DNA from: Patiria miniata
Taxonomy: Eukaryota > Echinodermata > Asteroidea > Valvatida > Asterinidae
Direction: 5' to 3'
DNA: 64,000 nt
Assembly (NCBI RefSeq): GCF_015706575.1
Contig: NW_024037072.1
Coordinates: forward strand, 25,359,162 to 25,423,161
Position numbers and translations under genes: made by a program. This document shows, in pieces, positions 60,001 through 61,985 of this stretch; position 1 is the first letter of the stretch; the number at the start of each line of letters is the position of its first letter. Under the pieces are notes generated by a model. That model was not told the origin of the DNA, searched no databases, and saw nothing but the letters and a program-made list of their open reading frames with translations.

Positions 60001-60071
60001 CACATCAAGCCCAGGCCTCCGGTCAAGTCCTCCAATGCCCGCAAGCCTATTAGTGTCCAGCGAATGGCCAG
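2157..60071 (+). CDS. TTLL5: TTLL5-like tubulin polyglutamylase, C-terminal half, ten exons
   Basis: Ten exons: 2157-2320, 2756-3194, 3811-3931, 5299-5445, 6604-6718, 7874-8151, 19991-20155, 36099-36170, 50449-51185 and 59902-60071. They encode about 800 residues. Family knowledge: TTLL5 adds glutamate side chains to tubulin and to RPGR at cilia and axonemes. Its N-terminal ATP-grasp core does the chemistry and its long C-terminal region binds cofactors. Only that C-terminal region is here. Collinear blocks resemble human TTLL5: DEQM plus LVLRFLKRA, RRRILAKQL and VQIYNKETDQM, then ELEELLTSYTKQNKSASIF, then LARRQAVRQYS, then KPYHPAGS and SKAKHQE. Each exon junction is phase-compatible. Neither the start codon nor a confident stop codon is in the window. 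One apparent frameshift lies in exon E, and the intron after exon I begins with GC. The order and conservation of the blocks make TTLL5 far more likely than another TTLL. Confidence 0.88.
2321..2755 (+). other. Intron A-B
   Basis: Intron of 435 bases with donor gtgagt and acceptor atatctgtag. No repeat was recognised. An open frame of 57 codons at 2490-2663 has no flanking splice signals and was not accepted. Confidence 0.75.
2756..3194 (+). CDS. TTLL5: TTLL5 exon B with in-frame tandem repeat
   Basis: Phase 1 in, phase 2 out (donor gtatgt at 3195). It encodes a low-complexity, Ser/Gln/Gly-rich linker of about 146 residues. In the middle are four tandem 9-residue units of the form DGGRSGIQQ (2938-3045). 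After the repeat comes KEIRESINVPEIMSSGGDI, which aligns in position with the human stretch before [13 protein letters not shown]. The linker is probably disordered. The gene continues directly into the conserved helical block of exon C. The start is set by the acceptor tctgtag and by frame continuity with exon A. Confidence 0.82.
2938..3045 (+). repeat. 27-bp coding tandem repeat, four units
   Basis: Four consecutive 27-bp units encode DGGRSGINQ, DGGRSGIQQ twice, then DGGRSGSNP. Most differences between units are single bases (gac/gat, agt/agc, ata/att). The period is a multiple of three, so gain or loss of units would keep the reading frame. Confidence 0.9.
3195..3810 (+). other. Intron B-C
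   Basis: Intron of 616 bases with donor gtatgt and acceptor tttgttccag. It holds a C run at about 3369-3380 and otherwise unremarkable AT-rich sequence. Confidence 0.75.
3811..3931 (+). CDS. TTLL5: TTLL5 exon C, conserved helical block
   Basis: Phase 2 in, phase 0 out (donor gtgaga at 3932). It reads TKLQARLAFATYLLRVQQRL and ends QNDEQM. The matching human stretch, from memory, is [20 protein letters not shown], ending KEDEQM. This is one of the best-conserved parts of the TTLL5 tail. It is probably an amphipathic helix in the cofactor-interaction region, an inference from its heptad-like hydrophobics. Confidence 0.93.
4003..4185 (+). repeat. Decamer minisatellite (CACAAGTCCT)n, left part
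   Basis: About 18 imperfect copies of a 10-bp unit with consensus CACAAGTCCT; variants include CGCAAGTCCT and CATAAGTCCT. A related block with the same AAGTC core resumes at 5053, beyond the inserted element. Confidence 0.9.
4186..5052. mobile_element. hAT-like non-autonomous DNA transposon with CAGGCCT ends
   Basis: The left end reads CAGGCCTCGAAATAG. The right end, reverse-complemented, reads CAGGCCTTGTGCTAC. Subterminal ACTAGCCCG motifs occur at both ends, and the palindrome GCCCAGTGGGC lies near each. Flanks 4171-4185 and 5053-5067 are identical (ACAAGTCATCACAAG). That could be a target duplication, but the host sequence is itself a tandem repeat, so its length cannot be fixed. No transposase frame is visible. 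The CA...TG ends and the possible 8-bp duplication suggest hAT; the family is inferred. Confidence 0.65.
5053..5106 (+). repeat. Decamer minisatellite, right part
   Basis: Continuation of the AAGTC-type repeat beyond the inserted element, with longer and more diverged spacing (CATTACAAGTC, CAATCACAAAT). Confidence 0.8.
5299..5445 (+). CDS. TTLL5: TTLL5 exon D, conserved helical block
   Basis: 147 bases, phase 0 at both ends (acceptor cttgtcag, donor gtacat at 5446), 49 residues. It reads DLVLRFLKRAASNLQ, then IVPSRKLPAHDRRRILAKQL, then VDFVQIYNK. Human TTLL5 has ELVVRFLKRASNNLQ, VLPSRRL, RRRILAHQL and FIIVYNK in the same order. This is the strongest single match in the window and it fixes the gene identity. 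It probably packs with the helices of exons C and F. Confidence 0.95.
5446..6603 (+). other. Intron D-E
   Basis: Intron of 1158 bases with donor gtacat and acceptor tattttctag. I see no repeat family or exon in it. Confidence 0.75.
6604..6718 (+). CDS. TTLL5: TTLL5 exon E, carries an apparent one-base frameshift
   Basis: The exon opens in phase 0 with ETDQMDLRRKMDQKLGIPP, matching human ETEQM. Continuing in that frame gives a TGA at about 6679. Shifting frame near 6658-6664 gives DKEDDLNQDRFGQFTTIA, which fits the human acidic stretch and NMENFQEFIRQA, and leaves in the phase needed by exon F (A-T/ESELEELL). The exon is 115 bases where 116 would keep frame. The break lies by CCCTCCAAGG, where a lost C in a short C run would explain it, so a sequencing or assembly error is the simplest reading. 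A real inactivating allele is the alternative. Acceptor and donor (gtaagc) are normal. Confidence 0.82.
6737..7223. mobile_element. Hairpin MITE, copy 1
   Basis: Nearly the whole element is one inverted repeat with arms of about 225 bp. It begins TTAAAGAGGTGGTGGAATG and ends CATTCCACAACCTCTTTAA. The arms contain GGTATATGTAGCC, AAAAACGACTATTGTGTC and GACGTAATAAACAGGACTC with their complements. The tip lies around CCCGTTGCAGCGTAG. A related copy is at 57378-57963. TTAA at both ends suggests a piggyBac-type target, which is an inference. Confidence 0.88.
7533..7766 (+). repeat. Imperfect tandem duplication (about 115 bp) with TGAC microsatellite
   Basis: Two diverged units each begin GTCTCAGAG, contain AATTAGAC and CATAAGTCT or CATGAGTCT, and end in CCCAAAAA followed by TGACT. 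The second unit has gained a (TGAC)n run at about 7690-7709. Confidence 0.7.
7874..8151 (+). CDS. TTLL5: TTLL5 exon F
   Basis: Phase 2 in, phase 1 out (donor gtaggc at 8152). It opens with ESELEELLTSYTKQNKSASI and FLGTSSPANYKNLSDI. Human TTLL5 has [22 protein letters not shown] followed by an Asn-rich NYSD. A Ser/Ala-rich linker follows, with a run of seven histidines (SLHHHHHHHRHN), then acidic residues ending SESRDKDA. The conserved opening is probably the last helix of the folded cofactor-binding region. The rest is probably disordered. Confidence 0.94.
8317..9233. mobile_element. DNA transposon remnant with CATAGCTGCCAACT ends
   Basis: The 14-bp terminal inverted repeats are CATAGCTGCCAACT on the left and AGTTGGCAGCTATG on the right, 917 bp apart. 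Flanking sequence is ATA-rich (AATAATA and ATAATAA), compatible with but not proof of a target duplication. The interior has a long A/T stretch near 9000-9062 and no transposase frame. The superfamily is not assigned; hAT-like CA...TG ends are possible. Confidence 0.65.
9310..9702 (-). mobile_element. LINE 3' end (CR1/L2-like reverse transcriptase C-terminus)
   Basis: On the minus strand the translation reads NASASLLTRTRSSEHITPIL, then HWLPVKYRIQFEILLLTFQA, LHGLAPSYIRDL, a stop, then KTRLASYRDQAFSSCALCLW and NSLPDELRD, ending in HLKTHLFNLSF. The order HITPxLxxxHWLPV, then LHGLAPSYI, then WNSLP, then LKTHLF is the hallmark C-terminus of CR1/L2-type non-LTR retrotransposons. The copy is 5'-truncated and has an in-frame stop (TAA) between RDL and QLRN. 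Confidence 0.85.
9871..10358. mobile_element. Mariner-like MITE
   Basis: Ends are TACAGGGTGGTGCAAAAAGA on the left and a closely matching inverted copy at about 10320-10358 on the right. The inverted repeats run roughly 35-40 bp (GAAGGAAACCC versus GGGTTTCCTTC) and the element lies between TA dinucleotides. The interior of about 410 bp has no transposase. CAGGGTG-type ends with TA target are typical of Tc1/mariner-derived MITEs. Confidence 0.82.
10984..11520 (-). mobile_element. LINE 3' end (CR1-like)
   Basis: Minus-strand frames contain EKVQRSAARFVYSVYSRHNS and VTSMLDEMKWQTLQ, then after a gap FKHLNSRTEIYKNSFFPKTI, VDWNALPPAV and SFKERLQRHM. These are the usual final motifs of CR1-like retrotransposon ORF2 (KxQRRAARFV, SVTxML, SFFPRTVxxWNxLP). 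The copy is split over two frames, so it is 5'-truncated and decayed. Confidence 0.82.
11771..12141. mobile_element. Family C MITE, copy 1
   Basis: Terminal inverted repeats are AGGCC, an A/T run, then CGGTCTCTGGTCA on the left and TGACCAGAGACCG, a T run, then GGGCCT on the right. The interior has three or four spaced copies of CCTTGGTGC and ends with a GACGCGCATGATTAAAATCG stretch. A second copy, similar over its whole length, is at 23529-23902. Non-coding. Confidence 0.85.
12490..12735 (-). mobile_element. tRNA-derived SINE
   Basis: On the minus strand there is a box A-like GTGGTTAGTGTTCGAAACTC and a box B GGGGTTCGAATCC, followed by a body with GGATGGGATGCCAGTCCATC on the plus strand. This is a pol III promoter of tRNA type plus an unrelated tail. 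The copy appears 3'-truncated. Confidence 0.72.
12870..13150 (-). mobile_element. tRNA-derived SINE, related to 60540-60800
   Basis: The minus strand begins GGTTACGGTGTTAGACTTGT (box A region) and has box B GGGTTCAAACC. It then has GGGCAAGGCACTTGATGATT, CCCAGGAGTATAAATGGGTA, GATGCGCATTTGATCATATT and an ATT-rich tail at 12868-12890. The same order of blocks occurs on the plus strand at 60540. Confidence 0.82.
14688..14850. repeat. Long hairpin F1 with shared loop
   Basis: Inverted arms of about 73-77 bases (CAAATAATGAATG to CATTCATTATTTG) close on the loop GAGAGGAAGCCGA at 14761-14773. The stem sequence is mostly different from those of F2 and F3, while the loop is nearly the same. Confidence 0.85.
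14851..15322. mobile_element. Inverted-repeat-bounded body next to hairpin F1
   Basis: The segment runs from TTATATAACATCCAAGTAGA, with TTTGTCATTCGAG, to a matching inverted end CAATCAAATGACAAGG plus GGTGTTATATAA. It is GC-rich with CpG at 15125-15170. No coding sequence. The adjacent hairpin F1 appears to be part of the same unit, by analogy with F2 and F3. Confidence 0.6.
15325..15485. repeat. Long hairpin F2 with shared loop
   Basis: Arms of about 72-76 bases (CAAATATTGAATGC to GCATTCAATATTTG) close on GAGGTGAAGCCGA at 15397-15409. The stem contains GCCTCCCGAGGTGATCCATG and its complement, which are absent from F1 and F3. Confidence 0.88.
15486..15862. mobile_element. Inverted-repeat-bounded body next to hairpin F2
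   Basis: Ends are TTATAACACTTCACCCACAG on the left and CTGTGGGTGAGGTGTTATAA on the right. The interior shares CCCCTTCACGAAATGTTTGA and the CGCGCACACCAGCAT region with the body at 53685-54048. A local duplication of ATAGTACTTTGGTTGCTA occurs at about 15710-15770. Non-coding. Confidence 0.68.
16332..16358 (+). repeat. Poly(G) run of 27
   Basis: An uninterrupted G run of 27 bases followed by TTGGGG. It is among the longest of many G or C runs in the window. Confidence 0.9.
17337..17533. mobile_element. Short MITE with 24-bp inverted ends
   Basis: AGATTTCCATATTACGAAGT at the left matches the complement of the right end ACTTCGTATATGGAAATCT over about 24 bases with one or two differences. The interior is about 150 bases. 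It lies just after an ACATGTAC-rich stretch at 17303-17335. Confidence 0.6.
17781..17798 (+). repeat. Poly(C) run of 18
   Basis: An uninterrupted run of 18 C followed by AATAAG. Confidence 0.9.
18362..18882 (+). mobile_element. Family A MITE, copy a
   Basis: Bounded by TTAA. It begins TTAAAGGGAATATACATCAT and ends TTTGCAAATGTTGTATTTTC plus CCTTTAA; the ends are inverted repeats. Near the middle is a perfect 28-base palindrome at 18690-18717 with core CTGATCGGCCGATCAG. It is very close to copies d and e. No coding sequence. Confidence 0.92.
19991..20155 (+). CDS. TTLL5: TTLL5 exon G
   Basis: Phase 1 in, phase 1 out (acceptor cctgtcacag, donor gtaggt). 165 bases without a stop in the required frame. 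It reads GAGDATTTTTHRRPQSTPS, GGLRPSSASLAAVSLYGAQ and NNTRQRPVSAKIGHKDT. The end resembles human [20 protein letters not shown] in spacing and in the RPxSAK motif. Ser, Thr and Arg are frequent, so it is probably disordered. Being of symmetric phase 1-1, it could be skipped without shifting frame. Confidence 0.88.
21150..21313. repeat. Inverted repeat around CCATCAAAATCCA motifs
   Basis: The inner stem is 23 bases at 21208-21230 against 21238-21260 (ACCAAGTCCATCAAAATCCA versus TGGATTTCAATGGATTTGGT) with two or three mismatches. Outer partial arms lie at about 21150-21168 and 21298-21313. Probably a degenerate MITE. Confidence 0.6.
22440..23110 (-). mobile_element. Penelope-like element 3' remnant
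   Basis: The minus strand contains RRPRNLRDLIVRAEVPS (near 23040-23090) and, further on, TIGNITCNTSNVIYLIY (22850-22910). These resemble the segment before and at the start of the GIY-YIG endonuclease domain of Penelope-like elements. After this the strand is C/T-rich and ends with a GAAGAAGAACTTGCTAAGTT type tail and ATTTTTATAAT. It is truncated and broken. The family is assigned from memory only. Confidence 0.6.
23529..23902. mobile_element. Family C MITE, copy 2
   Basis: Same structure as 11771-12141: AGGCC plus an A run, CGGTCTCTGGTCAGACC at the left, GACCAGAGACCG plus a T run and GGCCTT at the right, with CCTTGGTGC repeats inside. It has a longer T run near 23597-23619. The flanking base pairs differ from copy 1, so they are independent insertions. 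Confidence 0.87.
24044..24276 (+). repeat. Two-unit tandem duplication (about 123 bp)
   Basis: Both units contain GGGGAGTGG(C)CGGCTGGCT, AAATTTGAAAAGGGG, CATCATTTGATGCTAGAGGC or a close variant, and TCTAT(A/T)AATATTTCA. The copies differ by small indels in the G runs. Confidence 0.75.
26248..26784. mobile_element. Family B MITE, copy 1
   Basis: TTAA-bounded. It begins TTAAAGATACAGTCCATTAT and ends GCAAATGATGAACTATAGCT plus TTAA (inverted-repeat ends). The interior carries GATGAAGTTTCAGCTCAGC, ATTCTAGGATC, a CpG-rich part with GTGCGTGCGCGTCGTGCCAA, and GCACCGTTGGAAAGGCC. Two further copies are at 40707 and 55141. Confidence 0.9.
28465..28540 (-). mobile_element. LINE/SINE 3' tail fragment
   Basis: Reverse-oriented tail of the common form (ATT)n preceded by GCGCTATATAAGAATGG. 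This is typical of the 3' ends of L2/CR1 elements or the SINEs that use them. Only the tail is present. Confidence 0.5.
29695..30310 (+). repeat. Diverged copy of repeat seen at 31090 and 60150
   Basis: Segments such as ATGGACTCATTGCACGGACA, AAAGCTCCCAGGACACACTG and later GTCTTTGCGTGAGCGTCAGA line up in order with 31110-31330 (ATGGGCTCCGTGCGCCAACA, GAGAGCCCCTTGGACGCAAC, GTCTTCGCTCGTGAGCGTCA). An extra stretch interrupts it at roughly 29850-30210. Confidence 0.5.
31090..31400 (+). repeat. Dispersed repeat, inverted copy at 60150-60370
   Basis: GGGCTCCGTGCGCCAACAA, AGAGGGCG, GAATGTGCACAAAGC, CGTGAGCGTCA and GATGGTCTCC occur here in order and again, reverse-complemented, at 60150-60370. Class unknown. 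No coding frame is conserved between the copies. Confidence 0.65.
31614..32149 (-). mobile_element. Family A MITE, copy b (diverged)
   Basis: TTAA at both ends, reverse orientation (starts with the ACAACATTTGCAAACAT end). The central palindrome is degraded (CCAACGATGATCGGCCGCCC). It is clearly older than copies a, d and e. Confidence 0.87.
33371..33411 (-). mobile_element. Family A MITE fragment
   Basis: Only the terminal 40 bases of a family A element (CTGAAAATTGCAGCAAAAGC, then TTGTGTATTCCCTTTT). It lies 50 bases before copy c. Confidence 0.75.
33461..33978 (-). mobile_element. Family A MITE, copy c
   Basis: TTAA at both ends, reverse orientation. One half of the central palindrome survives (CGGCCGACCAGCGTTGG); the other half has been lost. 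Confidence 0.88.
33990..34045 (+). mobile_element. tRNA-like box B fragment
   Basis: AGGTCATGGGTTCGAGTCCC resembles a T-arm with box B (GGTTCGAGTCC). No box A or full cloverleaf is present, so this is a SINE or tRNA relic beside family A copy c. Confidence 0.45.
35155..35250 (-). mobile_element. Family A MITE fragment
   Basis: Internal part of a family A element (AAACAGGTCAGTGTAACAAT, AAATCCATCCATTTCTGAAA) without TTAA ends. It is an older truncated copy just upstream of copy d. Confidence 0.7.
35426..35966 (+). mobile_element. Family A MITE, copy d
   Basis: TTAA-bounded and nearly identical to copies a and e in the body (GGTTTTGGGTTCGAAAATGC and neighbours). Its central palindrome core is CTGGTCGGCCGACCAG instead of CTGATCGGCCGATCAG, so both arms changed together. 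One arm base is mismatched. Confidence 0.92.
36099..36170 (+). CDS. TTLL5: TTLL5 exon H
   Basis: 72 bases, phase 1 in and out (acceptor ttctatag, donor gtacat). It reads GDNPHQLNRPTSAYVHREPP and GGEI. The RPTSAYVHR stretch resembles the RPxSAK-type motif at the end of exon G. Short, symmetric and in frame, it could be a cassette exon. Evidence is the open frame, good splice signals and matching phases on both sides; conservation is weak. Confidence 0.75.
38409..39686. mobile_element. Giant imperfect palindrome (foldback element), 1.28 kb
   Basis: Nearly the whole stretch is self-complementary with centre near 39040. Outer ends are TATAGTCAGGTGGC and GCCACCTGACTAT. Matching pairs inside include GGTCCAAAGCACCAAATTTG, AATCCCTGCCGTGTAATATA, CATTTACCTT near ATATCATCAA, AAATTGGGCT and CTTGAACAAGTTC, each with its complement in mirror order. 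Arms are about 620-645 bases with modest divergence and small indels. No transposase is seen. Confidence 0.9.
40140..40345 (+). mobile_element. tRNA-derived SINE
   Basis: Box B GGGTTCGATTCCTGCCTGG, then GTGGATTAGGTTTTCAGTCC, CTTCGGGTTTTCCTCAGAAT and TCTTCTCACATCTAAAACTG. The block order is that of a pol III SINE with a shared 3' body. Box A is degraded. Confidence 0.6.
40707..41257. mobile_element. Family B MITE, copy 2
   Basis: TTAA-bounded and similar along its length to 26248-26784: ACAGTACATCAATTGTAATT at the start, GCAAATGATGGACTCTGGTT plus TTAA at the end. It shares the CpG-rich centre and CACCGTTGGAAAGGCC. Confidence 0.9.
42850..43172 (-). mobile_element. LINE 3' end with ATG/ATC-rich tail
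   Basis: The minus strand reads RDLTKGNDVMVTAKRNKWRW, AGYLARKEDERW, LTEWQALHGKGKRGR, SRWRDELV and WRDMGEAFAQQW, then a stop. This KWxWAGHxAR, RGRPxxRWRD, WxxxGEAFAQQW pattern is the C-terminus of a widespread non-LTR retrotransposon reverse transcriptase. Right after the stop is a GATGATGATGA-type tail at 42855-42880. 5'-truncated. Confidence 0.85.
43196..43380 (+). repeat. Dispersed repeat, partial copy near 280-347
   Basis: CATGTGCCCAGTTCCATCTC and AATGCCTCACATAT match the stretch near 280-330. It contains two G runs (43219-43228 and near 43302-43312) and CGCCACATTTCCTCATGAGC. Confidence 0.45.
45812..45900 (+). mobile_element. tRNA-like SINE relic
   Basis: GGTGCTGTGGACAGTGCTTC followed 50 bases later by GGGGTTCCAATCTC gives a box A-like and box B-like pair. 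Weak, with no full cloverleaf. Confidence 0.35.
47735..48005 (+). mobile_element. LINE 3' end with (ATT)n tail
   Basis: The frame GDKSFSIAGPKLWNTIPINI plus RDAPSLS, then in another frame TIFKKRLKSYLFIT, is the FSxxGPKLWNSLPxxIR and FKKxLKTYLF ending of CR1/L2-like ORF2. It is followed by GCGCTGTGTAAATACTTTATT and an ATT microsatellite at 47977-48005, typical of the 3' UTR of these elements. Confidence 0.85.
49149..49671 (+). mobile_element. Family A MITE, copy e
   Basis: TTAA-bounded and almost identical to copy a at 18362. The central palindrome at 49478-49505 has core CTGATCGGCCGATCAG with one outer mismatch (CCAATG versus CGTTGG). A recent insertion, judging by similarity to a. Confidence 0.92.
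49904..50077 (+). CDS. Possible alternative terminal exon, unknown protein
   Basis: After an acceptor-like ttatacag, an open frame reads GPVQIRMSKVHYHQADTFRW, ESHAPQTARQPCHWSGPIL and HSIIHDNSLGDFEQVMLV before TAA. Base composition is richer in G+C than the surroundings, and codon use looks like the true exons. I do not recognise the protein. It enters in phase 0, which does not fit exon H (phase 1) but would fit exons C, D or I. It could be an alternative 3' exon, a captured exon of another gene, or chance. Confidence 0.3.
   Translation, partial: GPVQIRMSKVHYHQADTFRWESHAPQTARQPCHWSGPILHSIIHDNSLGDFEQVMLV
50449..51185 (+). CDS. TTLL5: TTLL5 exon I (largest exon)
   Basis: Phase 1 in, phase 0 out. 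737 bases, open throughout. It begins ARLFSESSQQAIQEALQRLA, then RRQAVRQYSASSSQNQNVVT, corresponding to human [29 protein letters not shown]. A long Ser/Gln/Asn/His-rich linker follows. Near the end are QKPYHPAGSQHFQSILQQNG and MTQQSKAKHQEK, matching human HKYHPTAGSYQLQFALQQL and LDQSRARHQ. The first block is a predicted amphipathic helix; the rest is probably disordered. The 3' boundary is AAG followed by GCAAGT, a GC-type donor. Without splicing the frame would run 12 residues further (ASSNVLLISLLK) to a stop. Confidence 0.93.
52122..52652 (+). mobile_element. Family A MITE, copy f
   Basis: TTAA-bounded, moderately diverged. It has a perfect 28-base central palindrome at 52465-52492 with core CTGGTCGGCCGACCAG. 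Confidence 0.9.
53519..53684. repeat. Long hairpin F3 with shared loop
   Basis: Arms of about 71-82 bases (AATATTGAGTGG to CCACTCAATATTTG) close on GAGACGAAGCCAG at 53590-53602. The stem contains GGTAAAATCTGGACTTTT and its complement, not found in F1 or F2. Confidence 0.87.
53685..54048. mobile_element. Inverted-repeat-bounded body next to hairpin F3
   Basis: The left end, ATAACTGACATGTAGATCCT plus TGTCATTTGA, pairs with the right end, TCAAATGACAAGGAACTGCA plus TGTCAGTTAT. The interior shares CCCCTTCACGAAATGTTTGA and the CTCACACCAGCAT region with the body at 15486-15862. Confidence 0.7.
55035..55905 (+). repeat. Family G repeat, copy 1, interrupted by family B
   Basis: Outside the family B insertion (55141-55659), this matches 59490-59860 in order: AATGAGAAAA, CTTGCTCAA, GTGCACACGGGC versus GTGCACGTGGGC, CAACGGAATCCAGTTACGA versus CAACAGAATCCAGTTACGA, and AACGATCCT versus AATGATCCT. 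The class is unknown. Confidence 0.75.
55141..55659. mobile_element. Family B MITE, copy 3, nested in family G
   Basis: TTAA-bounded: TTAAAGCTATAGTCCATCAT at the left, GCAAATGATGGACTCGGGCT plus TTAA at the right. It interrupts family G copy 1 at the position where the uninterrupted copy 2 (near 59641) has a single TTAA. Confidence 0.93.
57378..57963. mobile_element. Hairpin MITE, copy 2, with internal 90-bp duplication
   Basis: Same family as 6737-7223 (TTAAAGAGGTTGTG and CACAACCTCTTTAA ends, same arms). A 90-bp segment across the hairpin tip, 57577-57666, is repeated exactly at 57667-57756, so the element is about 100 bp longer. The open frames seen here are by-products of the inverted repeat. 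Confidence 0.9.
57577..57756 (+). repeat. Exact 90-bp tandem duplication inside hairpin MITE
   Basis: Units 57577-57666 and 57667-57756 appear identical, each running from AGCAAACAAAACATAGTAAA to TTTATTACGTCACGATTT. Confidence 0.9.
58144..58424. mobile_element. hAT-like small element with CAGTGGCGCA ends
   Basis: The left end CAGTGGCGCAGG pairs with the right end TGGGTGCGCCACT. Flanks ATGACAGG and ATGACTTG share six of eight bases, consistent with a decayed 8-bp target duplication. It contains long G (58157-58172) and C (58273-58288) runs. Confidence 0.6.
59277..59372 (-). mobile_element. tRNA-like SINE head or tRNA pseudogene
   Basis: The minus strand has a perfect box A (TAGCTGAGTTGGTAGAGC) and box B (GGTTCAAATCC) about 36 bases apart. 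The T-arm and acceptor stems pair poorly and no clear anticodon stem forms, so a functional tRNA is unlikely. Confidence 0.6.
59490..59862 (+). repeat. Family G repeat, copy 2 (uninterrupted)
   Basis: Matches family G copy 1 across the point where family B is inserted there. At 59633-59662 it reads GGTGGTTTTTTAAAAAAAGT and then GTGCACGTGG, with a single TTAA. Confidence 0.75.
59902..60071 (+). CDS. TTLL5: TTLL5 exon J
   Basis: Acceptor tatctcaacag, phase 0 in. It reads IAQAHSNASALREALQRSVA, SSGHPAGQPTGHNHIKPRPP and VKSSNARKPISVQRMA, then AG before the donor gtgagc. Following KHQEK of exon I, it continues the human-type pattern after SRARHQ. The Pro/Lys-rich end resembles human KVVPPPSSCASLVPKPPP. 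If the donor is not used, the same bases give AGG TGA, so the protein would end in MAR. Human TTLL5 continues about 70 residues past the comparable Pro-rich point, so splicing to a later exon is favoured. Confidence 0.85.
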
Positions 60072-60149
60072 GTGAGCTCAGAACATGAATCAGACCTCTG
60101 TAAATTCAGAACTTTCTTGAAATTTTCTTACCGTACCCCCTCATTGGCA

Positions 60150-60370
60150 AGACGGGGAGAGTTGGAGGAGACCATCGGGAGAGATATTCGAATGTATCGC
60201 AGATGCCGCCTGACGTTCACGCGAAGACGGCATGGCTTTGTGCACATTCAAAATAAAACAAGTCTTGCATACTTCGCCCTATATTCGCGAGCCAGTACAT
60301 GCGCGCGGTTAAAAAAACCGCCCTCTCTTGTTGGCGCACGGAGCCCATTGACTTTTGCATTGTTCCTTTA
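60150..60370 (-). repeat. Dispersed repeat, inverted relative to 31090-31400
   Basis: On the minus strand: GGGCTCCGTGCGCCAACAAG, AGAGGGCGG, GAATGTGCACAAAGCCATGC, GTGAACGTCAGG and GATGGTCTCCTCCAACTCTC, in the same order as the plus-strand copy. Confidence 0.65.
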
Positions 60371-60539
60371 ACTTATTTAAATGGAAAATCTTTAAGCGAT
60401 ATGATGTTTGGGGTTGGTATACTACTCCCCCCCCCCTTCCAAAACAAAATCCAATTAGGAATTGAAATGCATGAAATCTTAGCAGAATTCCAATGAGCCG
60501 TCACATGAAATGTGGCTTTTAAAGGTGTAATGCTACTGT

Positions 60540-60800
60540 GGGGTGCTGTGGTCTAATGGTTACGGTGTTCGACTCGTGTGCCTAACGGGGGAACATGGTG
60601 CTTGTGCTCTTGGGCAAGGCACTTTACTACGATTGCCTTTCTCCGCCCAGGAGTATAAATGGGTACCTGTGAAGGTCTTGAGCTGCTGCAGAAAAATTGG
60701 TCTCGTTCCTGATGAACAGGGATAATAATTGTGATGCGCATTTGATCATATTCATATTTGCGCAATAGAAATGTATAAATGAATAAATTATTATTGTTAA
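60540..60800 (+). mobile_element. tRNA-derived SINE
   Basis: Box A region TGGTCTAATGGTTACGGTGT, then GGGCAAGGCACTTTACTACG, CCCAGGAGTATAAATGGGTA, AATTGTGATGCGCATTTGAT, and a tail of ATAAATGAATAAATTATTATT. Same family as 12870-13150. Box B is degraded in this copy. Confidence 0.82.
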
Positions 60801-61426
60801 TCCAAGACCTTTATCTTCAAGTGAAAGAAATACTGTGAAATGTGCTTTTTATCTCCCCCATTGACATTTGTCATGTCATCATATTATGTTAATTTTCAAA
60901 AAATTCTCCTTAGTAAAGTGCAATCTTACTTGCTTAAAGTAGTTGCGTCTTTCTTTTGAATTTAAGATCAGAGTTTGCAATTTAACGGCATGAACTGGCT
61001 ATGGAAATATTCCTGAACGACCCTTTAAGATCTCCCCACTCACACATTCTACGGTTCCAAAAACTGATCCTATCTTAAACTGGCAATTCCGTCAGACTGT
61101 GAAGTCATCATCATACCATGGATTGCAATTGCCTGGACCAGACATTTCTCCTGCTGCAAGTTTAGCATTCCATCTTGCCAGCTTTCCATCTTTTCATATT
61201 TGCCCTCTGCGAAATCCCCTCATTAGTCCCTGGTTGTAGTGTCAGGGAAGACACGCGTGCATCTGGTCGTGAGGCACAAAAGGGTTCTTGCTACCTGGGG
61301 AGTTTGCGGTCTTTTACATGTAGTTTATTTTATCTACATTTTCACTAGGTTTTGTTGAGGGTACAGAATTAAAAAAAATAATAATAATAATTACAGTATT
61401 TTTTTTGGGGGGGGGGGTGTTAGTGA

Positions 61427-61985
61427 GAAAGTATTTATAGGTTTTCTCGGCCAATTTCCTAAAATGTTCATTCGCTTCTGAATATTGGTCATTCTTTTCC
61501 GTCTGAAATTGAATGCACGTCTTTAAGCCCATTTCAATTAAACTAAAGTTCAGTGGTTTTCATTGTCCATGCATTCGGTTTTGAGAAACAGATGGCCAAT
61601 TACGTTACCTGCGCATTCATTTACGCAAGCATGCCTTTTCTAAATTGACTTCAGGTACAGTTAATGAAAAAGAGACCCCTTATTGTGGCTTATCTGGTGC
61701 CGATGGCATTAAAGTAAAAGTGAAATAGAATGATGAATGTTCAAAATCACCTTCTAAAAGGGAAAGAGAAGTCTGGTAAGCGAATCTGAATGGACATTAA
61801 CGAAAGGTGCTGCTCAATCACTCATTTGATTGAACTAAAATGGAATCGAACGCTCTGGTAGCAAAAATGAAACGCGTGTTCAGAGCGATTCTCAAATTCA
61901 GACGAAAATGAATGACCGATTTTTAGAAGTGAATGAACATTTTAGGAAATTGGCCGGGAAAACCTATATTAAAAAAGTATTTATT
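61427..61985. mobile_element. Foldback element with about 90-bp arms
   Basis: 61430-61518 (TATTTATAGGTTTTCTCGGC, CAATTTCCTAAAATGTTCAT) is complementary to 61890-61980 (ATGAACATTTTAGGAAATTG, GCCGGGAAAACCTATA). About 370 bases lie between the arms. No coding sequence. Confidence 0.75.
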
